Shown here: positions 1 to 8,187 of the stretch, piece after piece
How the letters are laid out: each line of letters begins with the position of its first letter
Position numbering within the stretch: the stretch's first letter is position 1
NCBI RefSeq assembly: GCF_037080055.1
Contig: NZ_JBAOJI010000002.1
Span: 62,001 to 126,000 of the forward strand
Length of the DNA: 64,000 nt
Origin: Halovenus sp037080055
Lineage (GTDB): Archaea; Halobacteriota; Halobacteria; Halobacteriales; Haloarculaceae
Direction of reading: 5' to 3'
Notes under the pieces: generated by a model
What the model was told of the DNA's origin: nothing
What the model saw: only the letters and a program-made list of their open reading frames with translations
The model's database searches: none
Translations under genes and position numbers: made by a program

Positions 1-698
1 TCATCGAGGAGGCGGATCTGGTCGTCCACGCCGGATCCTTAGTCAACAGCGACCTGCTCGAACGGTACTGCGCAGACGCCGAGCAGGTGACGAGCATCGG
101 CAAGGATCTCGAAGAACTGGTCCCGCTGATGCGAGACGCCTACGAAGAAGGCCGCACGGTCGTCCGACTGCACAGCGGCGATCCAGCCATCTACGGCGCT
201 GCCGTCGAGCAGATGGACGCACTCGAACACGAGGGCGTGCCGACCTACATTGTTCCCGGTGTGACCTCTGCGTTCGCCGCCAGCGCCTCGCTGCGAACGC
301 AACTCACGCTCAACGGCGTCGCGAACCACGTCGCCTTCACCCGGCCGCAGGGCACGACCCTCGATCCCGAGGACGACCACATCGGCGAGTTCGTCGAGAT
401 GGGCGATGTGACGACCTGTATCTACCTCGGAACCCACGCTATCCCGGAGACGATGGACCGCCTCCAGGAGGACGGCCACGACCCCGACACCCCAGTCACG
501 GTGGTCTATCACGCGTCTTGGCCGGACGAAGACATCATCGAGGGGACCATCGAGACCATCGGCGACCGCGTCGAGGAGGCTGGCTACCGCGCGTCGGCGA
601 TGGTGATCATCGGGGACGCGGCGCGGAAGGCCGGCTACGACCGCTCGTATCTCTACGATGGCTGGGCGAACCGATCATCAGGCGAGGCGGACGATTAA
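1..698 (+). CDS. cbiF: Cobalt-precorrin-4 C11-methyltransferase CbiF (5' truncated by window edge)
   Basis: The reading frame is open from base 3 and ends in TAA at 696-698, so the true start lies left of the window. The visible part contains the tetrapyrrole-methylase signatures LVVHAGSLV, HSGDPAIYGA (SAM-binding GDP motif) and IVPGVTSAFAASA, in the spacing typical of CbiF/CobM. The enzyme methylates C11 of cobalt-precorrin-4 with S-adenosylmethionine in the anaerobic, cobalt-early branch of cobalamin synthesis in the cytosol. It is the first visible gene of a tightly packed operon; cbiG starts one base after its stop. About 230 codons are visible, most of a family protein of roughly 250 residues. 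An internal methionine at 87 is not a plausible start because conserved sequence continues upstream of it. Confidence 0.93.
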   Translation, partial: IEEADLVVHAGSLVNSDLLERYCADAEQVTSIGKDLEELVPLMRDAYEEGRTVVRLHSGDPAIYGAAVEQMDALEHEGVPTYIVPGVTSAFAASASLRTQLTLNGVANHVAFTRPQGTTLDPEDDHIGEFVEMGDVTTCIYLGTHAIPETMDRLQEDGHDPDTPVTVVYHASWPDEDIIEGTIETIGDRVEEAGYRASAMVIIGDAARKAGYDRSYLYDGWANRSSGEADD

Positions 699-699
699 C

Positions 700-1716
700 A
701 TGAGTACTGACACAGACAGCGATACGACAGAACCGAACGAGACAGACAAATCGAGCGACGAAAACAGCGACTCCGGCGGACACTGCTCGACACCGGACTC
801 GGACGGCGAGGTGGCTGAGGAAATCGCGATCATCAGTTTCGATCGGAAGATGGACACCGCCGAGGAGATCGCGGCGGAACTCGACCCGGAATACGACGAG
901 ATTGATATCATCGAGTACCACGGCGAGGTCTTCGCCGAGCACTGGGGCGAGTACGACTGCTTCGTCGGCCTGATGGCCTCTGGGATTGCGATGCGCAAGA
1001 CCGCCCCCCTACTCGACGACAAGTGGGACGACCCCGCCATCGTCGTCATCGACGAGGCGCTGACGTGGGCGATCCCGATCACGGGCGGCCACCACGGCGC
1101 AAATCAGGTCGCACACGATCTTTCCCAACTCGGCGCGGTCCCGGCGATGACAACCGCCAGCGAGGCGGCGGGCAAGCAGGGCGTCGAGAGCAAAGCGAAA
1201 GCACTCGATACCCACGTCGTCAACGGCGATTCGACAGTCGCGACGAATCTCGCCGTCCTAAACGATGAACTCGGCCCGGTCACGCGTCTCGACGGCCCCA
1301 AAGCGGTACTGGTCGGCGACGACGTGACTGTTCTCAAACGAAACGGTGACGAGGGGGTCGTTCTCGGGACGGGCACCGTTTCGGGTGTGGACAAAGAGCA
1401 GGTCGTCGACGCCTGGAAACAGGCCCTCGCTGACCTGGATCTCACACTCGACGACGTGGATTTCGTCGCCACAGGCACACGAAAGGAAGGCGAGGAGGGA
1501 CTCTACGAGGCCGCACAGGAGATCGGTGCGGGTGTCGTCCTCTTCGAGAAGGAAACGCTGGAGGAGTTCGAGGGCCCCTCGGATTCTCGCTCGAAGGAAC
1601 TAATCGGTTGGCCGGGAATCGCCGAGGCCTCGGCCATCGCGGGCGGCCGCGAGCACGAACTCGCCCGCGAGAAGGAGCGCTTCGACGAGGCGGTCACCGT
1701 GGCGGTGGGGCGGTAA
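700..1716 (+). CDS. cbiG: Cobalt-precorrin-5A hydrolase CbiG
   Basis: 338 residues from ATG 700. CbiG opens the delta-lactone of cobalt-precorrin-5A and releases acetaldehyde, the ring-contraction step of the anaerobic pathway. Residues 1-40 are a low-complexity acidic tail. The N-terminal domain then shows GLMASGIAMRKTAPLL and ITGGHHGAN, typical of CbiG. The C-terminal domain carries VATGTRKEGEEGLYEAA. The start was chosen because it follows the cbiF stop by one base; a longer in-frame ATG at 658 lies inside cbiF. It runs directly into cbiH1 (one base between stop and ATG). Length and domain order are normal for the family. Confidence 0.93.
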   Translation: MSTDTDSDTTEPNETDKSSDENSDSGGHCSTPDSDGEVAEEIAIISFDRKMDTAEEIAAELDPEYDEIDIIEYHGEVFAEHWGEYDCFVGLMASGIAMRKTAPLLDDKWDDPAIVVIDEALTWAIPITGGHHGANQVAHDLSQLGAVPAMTTASEAAGKQGVESKAKALDTHVVNGDSTVATNLAVLNDELGPVTRLDGPKAVLVGDDVTVLKRNGDEGVVLGTGTVSGVDKEQVVDAWKQALADLDLTLDDVDFVATGTRKEGEEGLYEAAQEIGAGVVLFEKETLEEFEGPSDSRSKELIGWPGIAEASAIAGGREHELAREKERFDEAVTVAVGR

Positions 1717-1717
1717 G

Positions 1718-2641
1718 ATGACCGCCGATACTACTCCCGACGACTACGGAACGCTCTACGTCGTCGGGATCGGTCCGGGTCTGCCACACGACATGACCCA
1801 GGAGGCCAAGGATATCATCTCGACGGCTGACTGTGTCATCGCCTCGAACCTCTATCAGGAGTTCCTCCGGACCGACGGGACGCTCCCGCCGGAGAGCGCA
1901 GCCATCGACGCGGCGACTGACGGCGGCACCAGTGCCGAGGATCTGACCACTACCGCCGGCCCCGGCAGCGAGGACGGAACCATCCTCGAACGGCCCGACG
2001 GCAGCCACCAGACGCTGATCCGCTCGTCGATGGGCCGCCAGATCGAACTCGCGCGGGAGGCCTTCGAGCGCGTCCGCGCCGGCCAGACGGTCGCTCACGT
2101 CTCAGGCGGCGACCCGAACGTCTACGGCAAGAGCGACTTGCTCTTCCTGATGGCACAGGAAGAGGAGGCGACTGACGTTCCAATCGAAATCGTCCCCGGC
2201 GTCACCGCCGCCCTCGGCGGCGCGGCCAACGTCGGCGCGCCGCTGTCGAACGACTTCTGTACGATTTCGCTGTCGGACAAGTGGCGCGGGTGGGACGAAA
2301 TCGCGGAGAAACTGCGAGCCGCGGCGATCAGCGGCTTCGTCATCGTCCTCTACAACTGCTGGCGAGACTACGAGCGCGCAATCGAGGTCATCCGCGAGGA
2401 GCGGGCCGACGACGTGCCCGTCGCCATCGTCAACGACGCCGGCCGCGGCGACGCCGGCCGGAATCTCGACGACGAGACGGAGACGTTCTGCCGACTCGAC
2501 GAGGCAACGGACCACGACGACGAAGTCGGTGGGATGGGCACCTCGATCATCGTCGGCAACCACGAAACCGAACGCTGGAGCAACGACTACGAACAGTTTC
2601 TCGTCACCCCACGCGGCGGGCGTGACGTGGAGGACTTCTAA
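1718..2641 (+). CDS. cbiH1: Cobalt-precorrin-3 C17-methyltransferase, first copy (CbiH1)
   Basis: 307 residues. This is a tetrapyrrole methylase of the CbiH/CobJ group, which methylates C17 and drives ring contraction using SAM. Diagnostic segments are GIGPGLPHDMTQEAKD at the N-terminus, HVSGGDPNVYGKSDLL, and VPGVTAALGGAANVGAPLSN followed by TISLSDK. A Gly/Thr/Asp-rich insertion lies at about residues 50-95. The stop TAA overlaps the ATG of the second copy by one base. Two adjacent CbiH-like genes are present; which one performs C17 methylation, or whether both do, cannot be told from sequence. Confidence 0.9.
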   Translation: MTADTTPDDYGTLYVVGIGPGLPHDMTQEAKDIISTADCVIASNLYQEFLRTDGTLPPESAAIDAATDGGTSAEDLTTTAGPGSEDGTILERPDGSHQTLIRSSMGRQIELAREAFERVRAGQTVAHVSGGDPNVYGKSDLLFLMAQEEEATDVPIEIVPGVTAALGGAANVGAPLSNDFCTISLSDKWRGWDEIAEKLRAAAISGFVIVLYNCWRDYERAIEVIREERADDVPVAIVNDAGRGDAGRNLDDETETFCRLDEATDHDDEVGGMGTSIIVGNHETERWSNDYEQFLVTPRGGRDVEDF

Positions 2642-3696
2642 TGAGTACTGACAATACCACCGAGACGACGGACGCGAGCACTGAGACAGAAACAAGTACC
2701 GGCACCGAAACGGAGGCGAGTACTGAACCGGAGACCAACACCGAATCCAAATGCGGCGCGAGCAGTACCACGGAGTCGAAATGCGGGGCCAGCAGCTCCG
2801 AGCCTGAGACGGACAGTACCCCGAAGTGTGGCGGAAGCTCCGATTCGGAATCGTCGAGTTCGGGTTGTGGTGGCAGTTCCTCTGAGAAGGAAGTCGCCTC
2901 GACAGTAGATGATTTCGACGCCGATCCCGGCCAACTACTGGCAATCGGACTTGGCCCCGGCCAGCCCGAAGGGATGACCCAGCGCGCTCGCTCGGCGTTG
3001 TTCGACGCCGAACACATCGTCGGCTATACCACCTACGTCGATCTCCTTCCCACGGAAATCACCGACGACGCCGAAGAGATCTACGACACGCCGATGTGCG
3101 GCGAAGTCTCCCGGACTGAGGAGGCAATCGACCGCGCGCTGGCGGGCAACGACGTGGCGATCATTGGCAGCGGCGACCCGAACGTCTACGCGCTCGCGGG
3201 CCTCGCACTCGAAATTCTCGAATCGAAGGGCGCGACCGCGAGCATGGTCGACTTTGAGGTCGTCCCCGGCGTTCCCGCTGCCCAGTCCTGTGGCGCTCGA
3301 CTCGGCGCACCGCTGGTCAACGATACCGTCAGCATTTCGCTGTCTGATCACCTCACGGACATGCCGACCATCGAATCCCGCCTGCACGCCGCTGCCAAGG
3401 AAGGATTCACGATCACGGTCTACAACCCCTGGAGCCGCAAGCGCCGGGAGAATTTTCAGAAGTGCTGTGAGATTCTGCTCGAACACCGCGACCCCGACAC
3501 GCCGGTCGGAATCGTCCACGGTGCAGGCCGCGAGGACGAGGAAGTCGAGATTGTCGACCTCGCCGAACTCGAAGAACTGGGCGAGAGCGACCTGATCGAC
3601 ATGACGACGACGCTCGTGGTCGGCAACGAGGAAACGTACGTCTGGGACGACCGGATGGTGACCCCGCGCGGCTACGAATCCAAGTACGATTACTGA
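2641..3696 (+). CDS. cbiH2: Cobalt-precorrin-3 C17-methyltransferase, second copy with Cys-rich tail (CbiH2)
   Basis: 351 residues. The catalytic part begins near residue 95 with AIGLGPGQPEGMTQRAR and continues with GSGDPNVYALAG and VPGVPAAQSCGARLGAPLVN, again CbiH-type. It differs from CbiH1 by an N-terminal extension of about 90 residues rich in Thr, Glu and Ser that carries four CG[A/G]-type elements with cysteines at 38, 48, 63 and 76. That tail is not part of the methylase fold; metal binding is a guess. The start is fixed by a TAATG overlap with cbiH1 and the stop overlaps the next ATG (TGATG), so translation is probably coupled. Confidence 0.88.
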   Translation: MSTDNTTETTDASTETETSTGTETEASTEPETNTESKCGASSTTESKCGASSSEPETDSTPKCGGSSDSESSSSGCGGSSSEKEVASTVDDFDADPGQLLAIGLGPGQPEGMTQRARSALFDAEHIVGYTTYVDLLPTEITDDAEEIYDTPMCGEVSRTEEAIDRALAGNDVAIIGSGDPNVYALAGLALEILESKGATASMVDFEVVPGVPAAQSCGARLGAPLVNDTVSISLSDHLTDMPTIESRLHAAAKEGFTITVYNPWSRKRRENFQKCCEILLEHRDPDTPVGIVHGAGREDEEVEIVDLAELEELGESDLIDMTTTLVVGNEETYVWDDRMVTPRGYESKYDY

Positions 3697-3986
3697 TGAG
3701 TACGAGCTACCAGATCCGACTCGACCGCGACGCCTGTGAGGGCATCTTCGCCTGTCTCGTCCGCGACGACCGCTTCGCCGAGGACGACGACGGACTCGCG
3801 ACAATCGACGTGGGCGGCGTCCAGCGCGAGGGCGACGACCTGATCGCGACAGTCGAAGATGAGCAGATTGAGACCGCCCGGCAGGCCGAGGCTGCCTGTC
3901 CGGTCGATGCGATCAGTGTCACGCCGACGAACGAACTCGACCAGCCGTCGACAGCACAGACGACGACGGAGGTGGGCGATGACTGA
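3696..3986 (+). CDS. Small ferredoxin, probably [3Fe-4S], in the corrin operon
   Basis: 96 residues. The N-terminal motif is C14-x5-C20 and the second ligand group is C68-P69 within AEAACPVDAI, the arrangement of single-cluster bacterial-type ferredoxins in which the middle cysteine is missing (Ile17). Three cysteines suggest a [3Fe-4S] cluster, or a [4Fe-4S] cluster with a non-cysteine ligand. The C-terminus is an acidic Thr-rich tail. It overlaps cbiH2 by one base and the next gene by 8 bases. Known steps that need electrons in this pathway are precorrin-6A reduction and cobalt reduction before adenosylation; serving one of them is inference. Confidence 0.8.
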   Translation: MSTSYQIRLDRDACEGIFACLVRDDRFAEDDDGLATIDVGGVQREGDDLIATVEDEQIETARQAEAACPVDAISVTPTNELDQPSTAQTTTEVGDD

Positions 3987-4680
3987 CACCGAACCGACGC
4001 CCGAACCCACTGCTGACCTCCTCGAAGCGAGCCCCGAAACGGCCTATTTCTGGGGCCGCGTCGCTGCCGACGGCGACCTGACCGACGAGGCAGTCACTGT
4101 CAGAGCCAGCGACGAGCAAGCCGCCGATGCGCTCGCAGCGCTGACCGGTGTCGACGATGTCGACCACAGTCAGACCGCGCGCACCTCGGCACACGACAGT
4201 TCGATCGTCCGCTACGACGAGGAGTACGAACTCACCGTCGTCGGCGCGCCAGCGGACCGCGCGAGCGCGGCGCTCGGCCTCCCCCAGTCCGGCACGCCCG
4301 GCGGGTATCGCTTCGGTGCGTTCAGCGAGCAGTACAGCCAACTCCTCCGCGGGATGCTCGAAGCCTGCGGGACGATCTGTTTCCGCGAATCGTCGGGATC
4401 GGTCGGCATCTCCTTTGTCCACGACGACGAGCAGTTCCTCGACACCGTTCGCTCGCTGCTTGACGAAATCGAGCCACACGTTCCGACCGAAGACCTCGAA
4501 GAATCGTCCTCTGGCGGCTACTGGTTCTCCGTCGCCGACGACGCCGATATTGACGAGTTCGCAGCGTGGCTCTACGCGGGCAGCGAGCAGTCGGGGCTGT
4601 ATGCCGCCGACCGGAGACAGAAACTCCGCCGAAGCGTCGAACGGGCGACTGACAAGGAGACGGGTGAACTCTCGGCATGA
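3979..4680 (+). CDS. LAGLIDADG-like (homing-endonuclease fold) protein embedded in corrin operon
   Basis: 233 residues from ATG 3979; an upstream in-frame ATG at 3859 lies within the ferredoxin gene. The protein shows two spaced copies of a LAGLIDADG-like helix: residues 23-32 (YFWGRVAADG, acid D31 kept) and 122-131 (LLRGMLEACG, where C130 replaces the usual acid). Each is followed by a beta-hairpin-like stretch. The C-terminal segment near residues 195-220 (WLYAGSEQSG, then a basic RRQKLRR run) resembles the usual end of LAGLIDADG proteins. Nucleases of this family need both acids for metal binding, so cleavage activity is doubtful; WhiA is a precedent for a non-nuclease use of the fold. Its stop overlaps cbiX (ATGA), so it is a full operon member, not an inserted intein or intron. 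Confidence 0.6.
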   Translation: MTDTEPTPEPTADLLEASPETAYFWGRVAADGDLTDEAVTVRASDEQAADALAALTGVDDVDHSQTARTSAHDSSIVRYDEEYELTVVGAPADRASAALGLPQSGTPGGYRFGAFSEQYSQLLRGMLEACGTICFRESSGSVGISFVHDDEQFLDTVRSLLDEIEPHVPTEDLEESSSGGYWFSVADDADIDEFAAWLYAGSEQSGLYAADRRQKLRRSVERATDKETGELSA

Positions 4681-5903
4681 CGACGAACGCACCGGCCCCC
4701 GCAAAGTCGCTCGACAGCGAGGCGGTCTTGCTCGTCGGCCACGGCTCTCGCCGGGAGAAATCCAACGAGCAGGTCCGCGAACTCGCCGCCTCGCTCGAAG
4801 AGCGACTCTCGGTTCCAGTCGATGCCGGCTTTCTCGAACTCGCCTCCCCCTCGATATCGGAGGCAATCGATGGCCTCGCCGCGAGCCACGACCGAATCAC
4901 GGTCGTCCAACTCTCGCTGTTCGCCGCGAGTCACGTCAAAAACGACGTGCCGCTGGCGGTCGAACAGGCCCGCGCCGAACGGCCGGAGACAACGATCCAC
5001 AACGGCGCACACCTCGGTGTCCATCCCGCTATCGTGGATCTGCTCGATGACCGTGCCGCGGCCGTCGAAGACTCACTCGGCGTCGACCGGACCGAAGACG
5101 ACGTGGCTGTCGTCCTCTGTGCCCGCGGATCGAGCGACCCCGACGCCAACAGTGACGCGGCCAAACTCGCACGCCTGCTCTACGAGGGCCGCGAGTTCGC
5201 CTCCGTCGAAACTGCCTTCATCGGCATTACGGATCCAGAACTCGAATCTCGGCTGCACACGGTCGCGAAGGATCGACCCGACGCGGTCGTCGTCCTGCCG
5301 TACATGCTCGGAGATGGCGTGCTCACCCAGCGCGTCCGCGACCACACCGACGAGTTCGATGACGACTATCCGTACGTCGCGGCCGCAGCGGGCGATCCGC
5401 TGGGGACTGACTCCCGACTGCTCGACGTGCTCGGTGATCGCTGGCAGGAGGCCCGTACCGAGAGCGTCCAAATGTCCTGTGACACCTGCAAGTACAAGGT
5501 CGAACTCGACGGCTACGAGGAAGATGTCGGCGGTGCGCGAGCGATGCTTCGGGCGCTGACCCATCAGGAGGAACACGCCGACCGCGAAAACGTCGACGAC
5601 GACCCCCACGTCCACGACGCGCCGGCCAAACACGTCGCTGTCTGCACGAACCAGACCTGCGCCGCCGACGGCGCGCCGGCGGTTCTCGAACGACTCCGCC
5701 AAGAGGTCCGGGATTCTGAGGCCTGCGACGCCCGGATCACCCGAACCTCTTGTCTGGGTCGCTGCGGCGAGGGGCCGATGGTCGCCGTCTATCCCGACGG
5801 CGTCTGGTACGGCGGCGTCGAAACTGATGATGCCGAAGCAATCGTTTCGTCCCATCTCGACCGGGATCGCATCGTTTCTTCACTTGTCGATCAAACACTG
5901 TAA
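4677..5903 (+). CDS. cbiX: Sirohydrochlorin cobaltochelatase CbiX fused to a [2Fe-2S] thioredoxin-like domain
   Basis: 408 residues. The first CbiX domain (about 12-125) has LVGHGSRREKSNEQ and LSLFAASHVKNDVP, supplying the two histidines expected in the active site. The second CbiX repeat (about 140-260) has CARGSSD and PYMLGDG instead, so it looks catalytically degenerate. A linker at about 265-315 contains CDTCKY and an acidic His-containing stretch. The C-terminal domain has VCTNQTC and TSCLGRCGEG, the four-cysteine signature of thioredoxin-like [2Fe-2S] ferredoxins. CbiX inserts Co2+ into sirohydrochlorin, the entry step of the cobalt-early route. The start is fixed by the ATGA overlap with the preceding gene. 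Confidence 0.92.
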   Translation: MTTNAPAPAKSLDSEAVLLVGHGSRREKSNEQVRELAASLEERLSVPVDAGFLELASPSISEAIDGLAASHDRITVVQLSLFAASHVKNDVPLAVEQARAERPETTIHNGAHLGVHPAIVDLLDDRAAAVEDSLGVDRTEDDVAVVLCARGSSDPDANSDAAKLARLLYEGREFASVETAFIGITDPELESRLHTVAKDRPDAVVVLPYMLGDGVLTQRVRDHTDEFDDDYPYVAAAAGDPLGTDSRLLDVLGDRWQEARTESVQMSCDTCKYKVELDGYEEDVGGARAMLRALTHQEEHADRENVDDDPHVHDAPAKHVAVCTNQTCAADGAPAVLERLRQEVRDSEACDARITRTSCLGRCGEGPMVAVYPDGVWYGGVETDDAEAIVSSHLDRDRIVSSLVDQTL

Positions 5904-5904
5904 C

Positions 5905-6276
5905 ATGGCTTGTCACGAAATCGAAGCACTACGACTCGGACTGATGAACGTTCTCGGAACCGAAGACCGCAGCGCCCGCGAACACGCGAAAAGTGAACTC
6001 GAAGGCGAGATGACCGGACCCATCGAGGCCCTCGCCGAGGCGGAGACGCTCTCGGAGATCGAACGCCACCTCGATGCGGCGCTGGTCGATCTCGAAGAAG
6101 AGATTGCTGAGACCGACAGCGAGGATCCGGAGTACGACTATCTACGTGGTCGACTGGTGGCCGTCCGGGACGCCGAACAGGCGGTCCATCGGCTGACCAG
6201 CCAGGGTGAGTCCGTCCTCAGTGGACTCGCGGAGGCTCACGACGTGCTCCACGAAACGTTCCCCGTCGATGAGTAG
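5905..6276 (+). CDS. DUF3209 family protein
   Basis: 123 residues starting MACHEIEALRLG, one base after the cbiX stop. The sequence is acidic, predicted all-helical, and starts with a Cys-His pair. I recognise it as the small family DUF3209, which in haloarchaea accompanies cbiX; function is unknown. A longer frame opens at 5827 inside cbiX, but the ATG at 5905 gives the conserved N-terminus. It overlaps the following beta-propeller gene by 8 bases, so it is co-transcribed with the corrin genes. A chaperone or metal-handling role alongside CbiX would be a guess. Confidence 0.78.
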   Translation: MACHEIEALRLGLMNVLGTEDRSAREHAKSELEGEMTGPIEALAEAETLSEIERHLDAALVDLEEEIAETDSEDPEYDYLRGRLVAVRDAEQAVHRLTSQGESVLSGLAEAHDVLHETFPVDE

Positions 6277-7501
6277 CCTCGCGAACACCGTCGACCTTGG
6301 ATCGGTCGAACCAGCGCGCTCACGCCATGCCGGCCGCCGTTCGACGGTTGCCGTCGGTCCTGACACGGTTGTCGTCGGAACTGCCGACGGAACCGTTCGA
6401 GCGTTCGAGCGGGACTCACTCACCCAGCGCTGGCGTGTAGCGTCAGCATCCGACCACGGCGACGATCCGTCTGTCGTCTCTGCGGCGATCTGCGACGGGA
6501 CGGTAATCGTCGGCGAGCGCAGTGCACTAGGTCGGATCCGCGGCTACGACCTCGTGACCGGCGAGTGTCGGTTTCGGTCCGAAACGGCCGACGATATCGG
6601 CTCTCCAACCAAGGAGACACGGTTTTTCCTCCCGTTCGTGGTCGATATCGAGACGGCTGGCGGTCGCGTTTACGTCGCCGCCCGCCGGTACGAACGCGAC
6701 GCTGGCGAGCGCTCCTTCGAGAGCGTGATCTACGCGGTCGATCCCGGCGGGACGGTCCGCTGGCGGTACCGCACCGACGCCTCGCCGATCAGCCTCGATG
6801 CGTCCGAGGATCGAATTGCCGTGGCATACAACCGCTGTCCCGGCGAGTATCAGCACGGACTGGCGATCCTCGACGCGGACTCGGGTGACGAACGCTGGCA
6901 CTGGGACCCTGGAACCGAGGGTCAGCGCCGCGTTGGTGATGTCTCACTGCTCTCTGATGGCGTCGCGGTAGCTTCCCACGGCGATTACCGTGGCTATCGA
7001 CTCGACCCCAGCGGGGCGGTCCGCTGGCAGGCCGATCTGGCAACACCACAGCAGATCGGCGACGAGACGCTGTACGCCTATCCGAACCACGTCCACGCGA
7101 CCGAGCATGGAGTTCTCTTCGTCACCGGAAACACCTACGCAGAGGAGAGCCGCGAAACCGACGCGCTCCACCCTGACGAGCACACTGTCTCCGGCTACGC
7201 TCCGAGGGGTACACAGCGCTGGGAGGCCGACATCGGTGGCTTTGCGACCGGCGTCGACACCGACGGTGACACGGTCGCGGTCCCATCCGCCCAGCACTTC
7301 CGAAGCCGTGATCCCGATGGCCACGGCCTCTCGACGTTCGACGTTGCCAGCGGTTCGCTCCTAACCACGAAAACCGATGGCGTCGTTACGGCAACTGCCC
7401 TCGACGGTACCGAACTCGTTGCGGTCGAGGAACCGGTCAGCTATCACGACGACGACCGGACGCACGGTCGGTATCGCCTCCACCGCGAAGACGCGGTGTG
7501 A
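6269..7501 (+). CDS. PQQ-like beta-propeller repeat protein in the cobalamin operon
   Basis: 410 residues from ATG 6269, overlapping the DUF3209 stop. It contains repeated blades of the form V-x-G-T-x-D-G-x-V-R-A-F, R-W-x-x-x and V-A-V, as in PQQ-binding-like or WD-like propellers. No signal peptide or lipobox is visible, so it is probably cytosolic. It is the last gene of the corrin operon; 49 bases separate it from serB. The sequence shows a scaffold fold but gives no catalytic motif; a role in pathway-complex assembly is speculation. Confidence 0.75.
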   Translation: MSSLANTVDLGSVEPARSRHAGRRSTVAVGPDTVVVGTADGTVRAFERDSLTQRWRVASASDHGDDPSVVSAAICDGTVIVGERSALGRIRGYDLVTGECRFRSETADDIGSPTKETRFFLPFVVDIETAGGRVYVAARRYERDAGERSFESVIYAVDPGGTVRWRYRTDASPISLDASEDRIAVAYNRCPGEYQHGLAILDADSGDERWHWDPGTEGQRRVGDVSLLSDGVAVASHGDYRGYRLDPSGAVRWQADLATPQQIGDETLYAYPNHVHATEHGVLFVTGNTYAEESRETDALHPDEHTVSGYAPRGTQRWEADIGGFATGVDTDGDTVAVPSAQHFRSRDPDGHGLSTFDVASGSLLTTKTDGVVTATALDGTELVAVEEPVSYHDDDRTHGRYRLHREDAV

Positions 7502-7550
7502 GCGACGGGAAACCGCGGCTTTTGAATCCCCCCGCGTCAAAAGTGGGGCA

Positions 7551-8186
7551 ATGACACTCGTTGCGTTCGATTTTGACGGAACGCTGTCGGACTCGGAAAT
7601 GACGGTCCTGCTCGGCGATCAGTGCGGTGCTGCCGACCAGATGGACGAGATTACCGAACGGGCGATGAACAACGAAATCGAGTACGCCGAAAGTCTTCGG
7701 AGTCGCTGTGCGCTGCTTGACGGACTCCCCGAGGCCGACGCCCAGGAGGCCTTCGACCAGGTCGTCCTGCGGCCCGAGACAGACGCGGTCGTCGATGCGC
7801 TCGATTCGGCGGGGGTCTACACCGCGATTCTCACTGGTGGATTCGAGCGTGGTGTCGAATCTGCACTCGAAACGGCGGGGGTCGACGTCGAGACGCTGAT
7901 CGCCAACCGCCTGCCCATCGAAGACGGCGAACTGACCGGCGACGTCGAGGGGCCACTGATCGAGGGAACCAAAGACGACGCGCTGGATATTCTGACGACA
8001 GTCGTCGACGAACCGATGGAGGAGACCATCGCGGTTGGCGACGGCGCGAACGATCTGCCGATGCTCGAAGCCGCTGGCTTCGCAATCGGCTTCTCTCCAA
8101 AGCCCGCGGTCGAACCGGCCTGTGACGTGGTCGTCGAGTCCATGCCCGAACTGCTCGACGTGCTCGAAGATCGCGGCGTCTGCTAA
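7551..8186 (+). CDS. serB: Phosphoserine phosphatase (HAD family) SerB
   Basis: 211 residues from ATG 7551. HAD motif I is FDFDGTLSDSE (nucleophile Asp), motif II is ILTGGF, and motif III/IV is AVGDGANDLPML, matching SerB-type phosphatases with a helical cap between motifs I and II. It hydrolyses L-phosphoserine to serine in the cytosol. Its link to cobalamin is only by position, although serine and threonine phosphate chemistry is relevant to the aminopropanol arm made by CobD. A T-rich box at about 7520-7526 (TTTTGAA) is placed as expected for a leaderless transcript. Confidence 0.85.
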   Translation: MTLVAFDFDGTLSDSEMTVLLGDQCGAADQMDEITERAMNNEIEYAESLRSRCALLDGLPEADAQEAFDQVVLRPETDAVVDALDSAGVYTAILTGGFERGVESALETAGVDVETLIANRLPIEDGELTGDVEGPLIEGTKDDALDILTTVVDEPMEETIAVGDGANDLPMLEAAGFAIGFSPKPAVEPACDVVVESMPELLDVLEDRGVC

Positions 8187-8187
8187 C

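Noticed and set aside
2641..2925. Repeats in the CbiH2 tail as a CRISPR-like or tandem DNA repeat
   Set aside because: The similarity is at the level of short coding elements (CG[A/G] units), unevenly spaced; no DNA-level array.
3859..3978. 40-codon extension of the LAGLIDADG-like protein
   Set aside because: Arg/Pro-rich and fully inside the ferredoxin gene; ATG 3979 fits operon overlap style.
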